Source of the DNA: Avena insularis
Lineage: Eukaryota; Streptophyta; Magnoliopsida; Poales; Poaceae
DNA: 64,000 nt
Reading direction: 5' to 3'
Assembly: GCA_023614405.1 (NCBI GenBank)
Contig: CM042694.1
Location: forward strand, 132,747,711 to 132,811,710
The position numbers and the translations under genes were made by a program. The notes beneath the pieces were generated by a model. The model had not been told where the DNA came from and searched no databases. It saw only the letters and a program-made list of their open reading frames with translations. How positions within the stretch are numbered: position 1 is the stretch's first letter; every line of letters begins with the position of its first letter. Below, piece by piece: positions 54,914 to 64,000 of the stretch.

Positions 54914-55835
54914 CTGCTCACCGTGCTCGGCGACGTCATTGTCAACATCGGGACCTGCAGGATCTACAAGTTCCTCATGCGCTCTACTGTTGATGACTTT
55001 GTTGCTATTATGACCAACAACAAGAACTATCCCCTCACCATGTTCCGGAAAGGGGTGGGCGCGTGGGTGCTGGAGTCGCACACAGCTTCCTACATCTACA
55101 TCATCAACGTCGCATTTCTTGGAGACACGCTCTATGCCATCACCAAGGCTGAGGACATCATCCCCTCAACCTTGCATTGGATGGCGATGGCAAGCCCATG
55201 GTCACCCTTGGCAAGCGTGTTATCAGACACCCACCTGAACCTGGTTATGATGATAATGATGCATGGAGCGCTTCTGATGATGATGACAAGGATGAAGATG
55301 AAGATGATGACGATGGCGATATGGAGGAGGAGGAGGAGGTAGCTGAGGACGATGCCAATATGGAGGAGGAGGTAGCTCATGACAATGATGCACCACAAGA
55401 AGACGATGGTAGTCATCATTCAAGTTACTCTGGTGAATTTAAGCATGACGAAAAAACCGACGAGTACATAATCATTTCCCGACACCTCATCGTATCGCGT
55501 GGGAAACTGCTCATGGTGAGGCGACACAAGCAATTTCCTTCCTACAATGCTCACGTGTTCACTCACCGTGTGGATGTTTCAGAGGTGGATGCCAGCACGG
55601 GCACATGGGTGCCACTGGCTTTGGCGATGGGCTACGCGGTGGTCGGGCACTCTTCATTAGCATGAACTTCTCCAAGGCAGTTTCTGCACCTAGTGGAGAG
55701 GTGGACGAGGATGTCATTTATGATATCGACATGGGCGAGGTGTTCGACATGAACTCGCAGACTTCTAGACAAGGATGTTTCTGTACGCCTTCCCCAGGGA
55801 TAACATGGTTCTTCCCTCCAGAGCCGGTGCTCTAA

Positions 55836-56148
55836 GAGCGTGTGCAATGTTGTGTAATTCTTGAGTCTAAGGAGCCTTAGTGTGAGTCTAAACCAGTGGT
55901 GGGGAGGGGTAGTGCTAAGAAAAAGATTTCTCAAGGTGAGTCTACTGTTATACACACCACCAGCTGATTGATATTGTTCTGATGCATGGTATGTTGGCGG
56001 TAGGGAAAGATTTTGGCCAGGAAGTGTTGCATGCTCTATCTATTGGATCCCACAAGCTAAAGAAAAGTCTAAAAGGTGGCGCTATTTAGTTTTCTTAGAC
56101 TCGATTTTACTTTTTTTCCTTGTCTCAATCCACATGGTGTACATGCCC
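55836..56148. mobile_element. Harbinger/Tourist-type MITE (313 bp) at the 3' end of the F-box pseudogene
   Basis: The ends are gagcgtgtgcaatgttgtg and ccacatggtgtacatgccc, imperfect inverted repeats. TAA lies on both sides (55833-55835 and 56149-56151). Length and ends resemble the MITE at 18976-19287, although the interiors differ. Its left target duplication supplies the current stop codon of the F-box frame. Confidence 0.65.
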
Positions 56149-56151
56149 TAA

Positions 56152-56377
56152 CCATGCACTTGTCACGTTATATGATTAGATGGGGAAAGGTAAACCTTTT
56201 CATATAGTTCTGCTAAAAAATTCTGAAGCAACATAGTTCTTCTCTAGTTTTCGCCGACAAATCGCTTGGAAATTGATTAGACTTTCTCAAGGCTAAGAAG
56301 CAGTAGTATATCGTTTGACCTAGCTCAACACTAAGCAGCCGTGGTACATCTTATTAATCACATGAGTAGACACATAC
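56152..56377. other. Unassigned spacer
   Basis: AT-rich DNA between two Harbinger-type elements, with no recognisable features. Confidence 0.35.
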
Positions 56378-57279
56378 GGCGTGTTTGATTGCTCGTTTAC
56401 CCATTTTTCGCATGGGGCGGGAAGAAATAAGGGTGTTTGGTTCCACATGCGTGGAGAAATATTTGCAGCGCACGAGTTTTAAAGCGCCCCTCAGCCTGGC
56501 CCTGGAGGAACGCCCAAACCGAGCGTTTTCATGGAGCCAAATTCTTCTCGCGCTCGTGGGGGAAAAAGATGCACGCGTGCATGCAAGGGAGGGGTGGCGG
56601 GAAATCGCAAAATCCGGTAGGAGAAATTGGGGTTATTGCCTGCCGAATCGCACCGGCTATTTACACCGCCCCTCCACCGGCTCCAAAATCCCCGCGACCA
56701 TTTCCCCCAATTTCGAGATCTCCCTCCAAATCCTCTTCCTCACCGACGACCAGGTAAGCGACGCTTCCTACTCCGGTGGGTGTAGCTCATCTCCGACAAG
56801 CCTTCATCCTCGGCTATCTCTGACATGTCGTCCTCATCGGTCAAGATTGAGATCATGGTAAGAGACACCTAACCCAAGCTCTTGTAGCTTAGATCTTCTA
56901 CCATGTTGTAGATCATAGTTCGAATGTTTGCCTATGCTCGCTTCTAGTAGATCTGGACCTAGTGCATTTTAGTGGTCAATATTCATATTGTATTGCGAGG
57001 ATTCCCATGTGATGTAGGTAGGATTAGTATTACAATTATAGTTCTTCCCCTAGAACTGAACACATTGCGTATCTCTGGTGCCGTAGGAGAAGGTTGCATC
57101 CCCTAATTTGTCTGCATGCTCTGTGAGGCCTCTGCATTATATGTCGATGCCTGATGTGATGACCAGGAGGAAGTTGGTCATGTCATGGCTAGCATCTCTG
57201 GCCACCTTCGTTCTGAATCGGGTCTACCAGTTGATCCAGAAAGGGGGTTTAGTTGTTTAGGGATTCAGAGAGGCGGACA
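56378..57279 (+). mobile_element. 5' part of a PIF/Harbinger-type element with Myb/SANT-like ORF, cut by the Copia element
   Basis: The left end ggcgtgtttgattgctcg resembles Harbinger termini, and TAC precedes it. Downstream are possible exon borders (gaccag|gtaagc near 56754; atcatg|gtaaga near 56856). A coding relic at 57160-57279 reads MTRRKLVMSWLASLATFVLN, RVYQLIQKGG and, after a TAG, GFREAD. This matches the start of Myb/SANT-like proteins that I recall beside Harbinger transposases in grasses. The reading stops exactly where the Copia LTR begins, so the rest lies beyond the window or is lost. Confidence 0.5.
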
Positions 57280-59364
57280 TGAAGGAGATATGCCCTAGAG
57301 GCAAATAAGAAATAGGTTTTTATTGTCATATCTCAATTAGTTTATAATAGTTTCATATTGTGCTATAACTGTGCCAAGTAGAAACATTGGTACAGGTGTA
57401 GTATGAAACAACCAAGTCCCTAGTAGCCTCTATTTATACTAGTTCGTTGGTCACGAAGATGATCTGGGTTTCAAGATCATGGGCATTTATGCCGACTGAC
57501 AACAAGATCATGTCATTAGAGAATGATGTGGTTGGACATTCCTCGAAGGATTGCAACACGATCAAGTCATATAGTTCATTGTTGCAACAGCTATACCTAG
57601 ACTCCTTCTCCTTAGACCGTGAGCTCATATTACTCACTGTTTTCCTAGGCTGCTTTGAGTGCATCAAACGTCATCTGGTAATGCGGTGGCTATAAAGGTG
57701 TATGTTGGGTATTCCGAAGGAACAGTAGATGACATGTGACTGCAAGACCGGGATTTGTTCACCCACATGACGGGTAAAGATACATACGGCCGACTTGGTG
57801 AGATTACATCTATAAATGTTGCAACATGTGACTAGGTCACGGGGATGTAATATCACGGTAACAAGAAAACATAACTTGTTGAGAATGAGATTGAACAAGG
57901 TATGGGATACCAATGATCAGATCTCGGACAAGTTGTATCGAGAAACAAAAGGAAGAGGATGCTACATTTAGACGGTTCAAACGACATTGTCATCAGGAAT
58001 GCATAGGGGTCACATGGACATCCCTGGTCCCTCTGTTGATCATTGATACAGATCATGTCTAGAGCATTCTCGAGCCGTGAGAGGATACACTTAAGGGTAC
58101 GATGAGAGCGATCATTCGTAAGACAGAATCATAGTAGAGAAAGAGAGAAAGCCGGAATCGTTCCGCGGAGAGATCCGAAGTTGTTCGGAGAAAGAATAAA
58201 GGAAAAGACCCCGAAAAGTATTTTCGGATAAATGGGAATTTAAATATATATTTATCATATGTTAATTGTGAATTAATATATTATAAATAATATTTAGATT
58301 AAAATTTATAAAAGTAACTTTTATATTAGGCCAAATCCCAGAGGAAAAAGGCCTAGAATAAAAGCTGTAGAAAAAAAAGGGAAAAAAAGAGCTAACAACC
58401 ACGTGGGCGGTTTTTATTAACCGCCGCACGGGTGCAGCAGGCGGACCAAGTCGCCTAGGCCTCTGCAGGCCGAGGCCAACGAGCAGCCCACCCGGGCAGG
58501 CCGACACCAGGCCCACCCGTGGTGGGAGTCGAGGTGTTGAGCCGGTGGGCATGCTAAGCCGGCCAGTAGTCGCAAGGCTGACTAATTGAGGCCGAGTGGG
58601 GCTGGTGGGCCACCGGTTTTTCGGCCCACCCGGGCTGGCTTTCCCCTATCCACGAGCTGGGCCGCGTGGTGCGCCTAGGCCCACCCGGGTTGGCTTCCCC
58701 TTTGGCTGATGGGCTGATCAGAATTGGCCCATCCGGCTGGGGACAAAAATCCCTGCTTTTCCTTTGTCTTTTAGTCCCACATGGCTAACCCAATGGGGAG
58801 GGCACACCCCCTCCGCCTATATAAAGGGGTGCCCATGGGTGGGATTAAAAGACACCAAATACACAATTTGAGAAGTCCTTTGGTTGACTTTCTCCCTCCC
58901 TCTCTCTATACCTCGTGACCATGGCCCCAAGTCTAGGCTGTGCGATCGAGGCACTCCTGCAGTACGCCGTTGCGCTGCAGGGATTCCTAGCTGGATATCA
59001 ACTTCCACACTCCCGATGGGATCGAGGAGCCGGAGGTCTCATCGTGCACCGGGTGTGTATGAAGACACGAGGCGCAACACTTGGGGCGCTTAAATGTCGT
59101 GAGACGGAGCTATTGCACGATGAAGATGATGAAGATCAAGAAGGAGCAAGGGGTGACCTGCGAGGAGCTTCGCGACCTTGAGGTCGGCTACGAGTACGAC
59201 TACTTCAACCACGTTCCCCGCGGAACGTTAACCGCGTACAGACTACAAGGGTATGTACTCTCTATGCATCGGCCGTTACTGCATTACTACATAGATAGAT
59301 CCTAGGCTAAGTTTCAGGGGTTCCGTCGTAGGGAAATTTTTGTTTTCCGCGTCGATCCCCAACA
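57280..59364 (+). repeat. Copia element, 5' LTR (2,085 bp, complete)
   Basis: It starts tgaaggagatatgccctaga and ends gatccccaaca. A small ORF on each strand (57434-57695) is repeated in the right LTR and has no recognisable motif. The first 567 bp can be compared with the right LTR and show few differences, for example cagctatacc preceded by gttgcaa versus gttggaa. Confidence 0.9.
58818..58825 (+). promoter_or_regulatory. TATA box of the Copia LTR
   Basis: The motif TATATAAA lies in ctccgcctatataaaggggt, a strong plant TATA context, about 540 bp before the LTR end. Transcription of the element would be expected to start some 30 bp downstream. Confidence 0.65.
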
Positions 59365-59365
59365 G

Positions 59366-59377
59366 TGGTACCAGAGC
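59366..59377 (+). other. Primer-binding site of the Copia element (tRNA-Met type)
   Basis: TGGTACCAGAGC starts one base after the LTR end. It differs by one base from TGGTATCAGAGC, the common initiator tRNA-Met primer site of plant Copia elements. Confidence 0.85.
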
Positions 59378-62300
59378 CGATCTATGCGTAGGAGTGTTGT
59401 ATGGCCAGTACGCACAAGTATTGTGCGGGCATTGATCCCTTAGTTGTTACCCTCTAATGTGTACTTGTTTATATCGTGATATTGTTTGATGAAGCGGCCC
59501 GGACCGACCTTACGCGTATTCGTATGCGAGACTAGTTCCACGCTCAACATACGGCTTGTACCGTATAAGTGGCTAGCGGGTGTCTATCTCTCATTTGATA
59601 GTTGATATAACATTTACAACGGAGGGCCCCGAAATGGGTGTAGTATAGACAACTGTTGGATCCATGTTGTGGTTGTAAAGTTCATAGTTTAGAAACGGTT
59701 CTAATGCGAAAGCCCTAACAACCACGTAAAACTTGCAATAGATAAAGTAGAGGCGTCTAACTTTATTTTGTAGGGGGCATGTGAATATGATATGGCAATG
59801 GTCGTTACGAAGGTAAAGTAGTTTACTTTTCTTTTACTAAGTAGTATAGTGATAGTCATCGTTTCGATGAACGACCTGGTGGAGGCGTCGTGGACTTGGC
59901 GTCAAACCAAGAGCAGGATGGAGATCATGCCAGAGCGCTCGATGGAGATCAAGGCGCAAGAAAGACCATATCATATCACATTATACATATGATATTGATA
60001 CCAGTTTTTACATCTTATTGTGTGCTAGTATTTAGATACTCAACGGTAGCAAATAAGATAATCCCTATTTAATTCCAATGTTCCATGTTCCCCTTGTGTG
60101 TGCACCACCAAGAAAGTTCTTCGGTATGAGGCGATCCAGGGTTACAGGCCTAGGTGTCAGACATATCTACGTTCGCATACAGCGGGTGTAAGCCATGTTG
60201 CACTGCGAATACACACAAGTTAGATTTGGCGAGCCTAGCACGTCACAGAAGCGTGGCCTCGGAACACAAGAGATCGAAAGATCGAGCATGAGTCACATGG
60301 ATGATGTGATTGGAATTAGTGAATGTCTACCTTTGATAATGCACTGATGGCTGTGTAACATGGGGGAGGTGCAGAGGATAGGGATCATGCGATCACTAAA
60401 ATCGTCCAGGGGATGGCCGTTTTAGTGGAGACCAATTATAAATTGATCTCTTATTATAAACTTAGTCTAGATGTCTATTTGCAAATATCTTAGTAGACCT
60501 TGGCCTATCCCATTGAGGTCCTTTGCGACCATGGGAATATATTGCTTAATGTGGAACTTAGCAAAATGGTCCAACTTCATAGATTAATACCCACGCCTAA
60601 GGGATGTCCTCATAAAAGGTGATCTTCTCTTCTTGATACAATAACCATTAGGAGATAATTCGATGACTCCAGAATGTTTGCAGAAACACTTAGCGATCTT
60701 GCATTAGAGTTGAGAACTCTTAGAAGGGATTGATTGCAAACGGGGTCATAGATGAAAAGGTATATGTAAGATATACAAATTATAAATGTGGTTCTTGTAG
60801 AACTCGTTGCAATTTGCAAAGTATTTGATGCTTGTCCTGTTTTGAGAAAACAGGAGGATCTGCTTGAGAATTGCTGGTTTTGAGGCAATGTGACTTGATG
60901 ATGGAAAGCAAATCAGTTGATGGCCGACATCACCAATTTCCTCAAACTTTATCATTTGGATTAGTGGATTTGAATATAATTTGTAATCCTAGTTTGTGTG
61001 TCTTGCTTTTGCGAGACGATTATTCATATGAACAAGTTACAAGCCAGTTTGTATTATTCTTATGAACAATACCGTTATGGTCACATTATGATTATAAATA
61101 AGTTATTCTCATCACTATGTTAATGATAATGGTCTAAACATTTATAAAGGATCAGAATGCTAAAAGATATCCAAAGCTTAATAATGAAATGACACTACAG
61201 TTTAAGTCATTTTGGTTATTGCAGGTTCTTTATGAAAGATCAGGGTCCTAGATGCATAATCTAGAGACTTTGCAAAACCATGCCTCTTGGGCATAATGAC
61301 TAAAACTCCGCATTCTGATAAAGCGGTGATATGCGAAGAAATGTTAAATCTTATACATAGTGATGTATCATATTTTCAACAAGTAGTGGAAATCATTAGT
61401 TAATTGTGGACTTAAGTGAATAAGTGTATTTGCTTAATGAAACATGAAGTTTGAAATGATTTGAATTGTTCAAATGAGTTCATAACTAAATGGGATACTG
61501 AATTAACAAGTCTCTTCGATTTGATCGACACGACAAAAGTATTCAAGTTAAAGTTTAGCATAAAAGGGACTTGTGAAATATGTTTCACAAATTATGATAA
61601 TTGGATGAATTCAAACCATGTTGAAATATCTAAACATCATAATCATTATGTATTAAGATACATATGGTATAAAATTATCTCTTATAGGGGTTATAGTTGT
61701 CATTTAGTGTTAGAGATCGAAATAAGCAAACACTCATTTAAAATACAAAGGAACATCCAAAGATTCGTGGAAACAACACCATAAGTGTTATGGCACGTTT
61801 GAGTTTCTAGAGATTTTGACAAGTCGAAGTCGTGGCGAATAAAGTCTTTGTAGAGCATTCTTAGGAAGCTATGAATGCATCTTCCACAAAAGAGGCAAAC
61901 CAGTTGTTGTCCAAAGTCAACGTGTCTTGATGAAGATACAAGTAGAAGAAAGTAAAAGATCAAAACAAGGTATTTGACCTTGCCTCCGAATTGTTGAGTG
62001 GCGCAGCGGAATTTGTTTCGTCAAACCAAACTCTACAAATAGAGGAGAAACTATTCATAATGATCATAAAGTTTCAGTGAATACTTTTACTAAAGAAAGT
62101 AGGATTCAACCATATGTTCTACAAGTTTGTGGAATTATGTTGTTGATTCACTTGTCATGTTTTGAACATGACATACCTACGAAATACAAAGAAGCGTGAT
62201 GGACCTAAGTACGAGAAATGAATAGTCATTGAAATCTCGTTAGTAGAATTCTTGATTTGATGACGATCAAGGAATTTTGGAATGTCCAAGATTATCGAGA

Positions 62301-62380
62301 GGTCCTAGATTTGAGTGGGAGCAAATTATCTTGGCTAATTCATAATATGTAACTGACATATTTTGAGTGGGAGCTAAGTG
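59378..62380 (+). other. Copia interior without recognisable genes
   Basis: Small open frames occur (e.g. 59890-60072 and 61461-61784) but none shows a Gag zinc knuckle, protease or integrase motif. Either the gag-integrase part has decayed past recognition or it was replaced. Confidence 0.45.
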
Positions 62381-63000
62381 AAATCCCTAGATCTCAAACA
62401 TGAATGTCATATTTGAGTGGGAGCGTGAAATCATTCTGGAATATGTAGACGACATATGTGAATGATGTGATTGGTGTTAATAACGTTTAAGTTAGATAAA
62501 TAAGGATGAAGTTGAAGTTATTAAACAAGAAGATCTATCAAGATAGATTGATGAGTTTAATAAACACTGAATGTCGAATGCTTCCTGGACTTGATTCTGA
62601 AAGATGTTCAGAATGTCCTAAGACAAGATTTTGAAGAAGTTCAGAATAGAACAAGGTGAGAAAGTAGTTCTTACTATATGAAGCATTGAGTATTACAACT
62701 ATGGTTGAAAGAAAGAGATGCGTTGCATCTCCTATGCCTCAGTCATAGGTTCTTCCACATAGCCATGTTGTACACTCGACATAATGTGACCCAATGTTCT
62801 GGTTGGAAGGACTAGCTCTTAACTGTAAGAACATGTTTTTTAGTGATTCCTGAGTTGATCACTGAACCAGAATTAAGTTTGTACTTAAATGGCAAGAAGC
62901 AATGTAAGTGCCATAGTTGCATATCTTGCACTAGGATCTACATAGATATAGAAGTATAAAGGCTACATCTGATGTGGTGTATAATGTTATGGCGGGGCTA
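62381..63000 (+). pseudogene. Relic of copia reverse transcriptase/RNase H region
   Basis: At 62442-62456 the codons read YVDDI, the copia reverse transcriptase active-site motif. Further on (about 62730-62755) the frame reads YASVIGS, matching the conserved YAS-IGS segment of Copia pol, then runs into a stop. The surrounding reading frames are full of stops and shifts. This shows that the element descends from an autonomous Copia family but carries no working polymerase. Confidence 0.6.
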
Positions 63001-63419
63001 GTTCACTTTTAACGTAGAATGATGTGTCCCAGGGCCTAGTGCCCATGAGAAAGCCCTCGAGGTTGATCTAACGTCACTGTAAGCTCCTGGAATCCGCCTG
63101 CTCGCTGCCATGACTATAGTATATACACAAAGGATAGCAAAGTGTGTTTCGAAGTTTAGATGACAACAGTGAAAAATGACCGTCATCATAAACACTAGAA
63201 ACAAGAGTCTCACTTTGTTGCCAAACAAATACTTCAACCCATTATAAGATAATGGTGTGAATGTCAAAATTATGAAGACATTAACGATTTGCAAAAGATA
63301 TAATGATCTGGTAAAACAGAACATGGACTTGACGTTTCCCATGAGCATGCATGATCTGTAAACGCATATGGTATATGGTTTATATGAGTAAAATGCGAGC
63401 TAGCTTATTTGTACTCTAG

Positions 63420-63433
63420 TGCAAGTGGGAGAC
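63420..63433 (+). other. Polypurine tract of the Copia element
   Basis: The sequence gcaagtgggagac immediately precedes the right LTR. The purine-rich AAGTGGGAGA form is typical of BARE/Angela-like Copia elements. Confidence 0.65.
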
Positions 63434-64000
63434 TGAAGGAGATATGCCCTAGAGGCAAATAAGAAATAGGTTTTTATTGTCATATCTCAATTAGTTTATA
63501 ATAGTTTCATATTGTGCTATAACTGTGCCAAGTAGAAACATTGGTACAGGTGTAGTATGAAACAACCAAGTCCCTAGTAGCCTTTATTCATACTAGTTCG
63601 TTGGTCACGAAGATGATCTGGGTTTCAAGATCATGGGCATTTATGCCGATTGACAACGAGATCATGTCGTTGGAGAATGATGTGGTTGGACATTCCTCGA
63701 AGGATTGCAACACGATCAAGTCATATAGTTCATTGTTGGAACAGCTATACCTAGACTCCTTCTCCTTAGACCGTGAGCTCATATTACTCACTGTTTCCCT
63801 AGGCTGCTTTGACTGCATCAAACGTCATCTGGTAATGCGGTGGCTATAAAGGTGTATGTTGGGTATTCCGGAGGAACGGTAGATGACATGTGATTGCGAG
63901 ACCGGGATTTGTTCACCCACATGACGGGTAAAGATACATACGGCCGACTTGGTGAGATTACATCTATAAATGTTGCAACATGTGAATAGGTCACGGGGAT
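63434..64000 (+). repeat. Copia element, 3' LTR (first 567 bp; truncated by the window end)
   Basis: It starts tgaaggagatatgccctaga as does the 5' LTR and follows it closely to the end of the window. The remaining 1.5 kb and the right flank are not visible. Confidence 0.9.

Larger units (their letters stand above)
44772..55835 (+). pseudogene. F-box/DUF295 gene, split by a Gypsy element and frameshifted
   Basis: The 5' part (44772-45133) encodes an F-box (LPQDLLGFVVACFKTLPIDH, GAVCRSWRSAV) and the start of a DUF295 region, ending NTTVLL at the insertion. The 3' part resumes at about 54914 with VLGDVIVNIGTCRIYKFLMR, YIINVAFLGDTLYAITKAED. It then shifts frame near 55165 into LALDGDGKPMVTLGKRVI and a long acidic stretch (55250-55400). 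A second shift near 55620 leads to GGRALFISMNFSKAVSAPSG and GEVFDMNSQT. F-box proteins of this grass-expanded family are presumed SCF ubiquitin-ligase substrate adaptors. Two frameshifts besides the 9.8-kb insertion mean it cannot make a full protein. The closing TAA (55833-55835) coincides with the target duplication of the next MITE. Confidence 0.85.
57280..64000 (+). mobile_element. Copia-type LTR retrotransposon, degenerate; continues beyond the window
   Basis: The left LTR (57280-59364) and the start of the right LTR (63434 onward) are nearly identical, beginning TGAAGGAGATATGCCCTAGA. A tRNA-Met-type primer site follows the left LTR and a purine tract precedes the right LTR, so transcription is on the plus strand. 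The 4.1-kb interior has no long open frame, only relics of copia pol. The LTR start is related to, but not the same as, the BARE/Angela LTR start that I recall. It inserted into a Harbinger-type coding relic. The target duplication cannot be tested because the right LTR is incomplete. Confidence 0.88.

Noticed and set aside
57434..57695. Small open frames inside the Copia LTR, repeated in the right LTR
   Set aside because: They are present in both LTRs simply because the LTRs are copies. No motif, and LTRs of this type do not encode proteins.

Overview
The window is nuclear DNA of a grass, most likely of the tribe Triticeae (wheat, barley, rye, Aegilops). The evidence is: spliced genes with GT-AG introns; Stowaway MITEs with CTCCCTCCGT-type ends; L1-like LINEs; a hAT element; a Helitron; a Gypsy LTR element with a tRNA-Asp-type primer site; a Copia LTR element beginning TGAAGGAGATATGCCC; and a bZIP gene that reads as a close relative of wheat HBP-1a. 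No prokaryotic operon, CRISPR array or rRNA/tRNA gene was seen.

Layout. 1-5.3 kb: the possible end of a Harbinger-type element, then a two-exon gene for a 160-residue plant protein of unknown function with two Stowaway MITEs in its intron. 5.5-9.35 kb: a 5'-truncated, RNase H-bearing LINE (LINE A) split by a non-autonomous Helitron that carries captured gene exons and a triplicated 19-nt mini-exon. 9.37-12.6 kb: a second LINE lineage without RNase H (LINE B), whose reverse transcriptase frame is nearly intact. 13.09-16.78 kb: a hAT transposon with a perfect 8-bp target duplication and a decayed transposase. 16.8-21.4 kb: mostly unassigned, with a Harbinger-type MITE.

21.7-27.0 kb: a 13-exon gene for a G-box-binding bZIP factor (HBP-1a/GBF type, 347 residues, all splice phases consistent). 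28.4-29.3 kb: a decayed copy of the first exon of the next gene, followed by a long-TIR Mutator-like MITE. 30.5-38.5 kb: a 12-exon gene whose 870-residue product resembles plant ATRIP/SENSITIVE TO UV 2, the partner of the ATR checkpoint kinase.

39.1-44.7 kb: an essentially full-length LINE (LINE C, same family as LINE A) with a near-perfect target duplication, inserted just upstream of an F-box/DUF295 gene. That gene (44.77-55.83 kb) is split by a 9.8-kb reverse-oriented Gypsy element that keeps gag-protease and an Athila-ORF1-like gene but has no recognisable reverse transcriptase or integrase; the F-box gene also has two frameshifts. 55.8-57.3 kb: a Harbinger-type MITE and the broken 5' part of a PIF/Harbinger element. 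57.28 kb to the window end: a Copia element with a complete 2.1-kb left LTR, a degenerate interior and the start of its right LTR.

Only three host genes look functional (the small unknown protein, the bZIP factor and the ATRIP-like gene). They share one orientation, are kilobases apart, and show no sign of joint regulation. Exon boundaries were inferred by eye from splice consensus, reading phase and family resemblance. TE family assignments rest on recalled motifs, not on searches.
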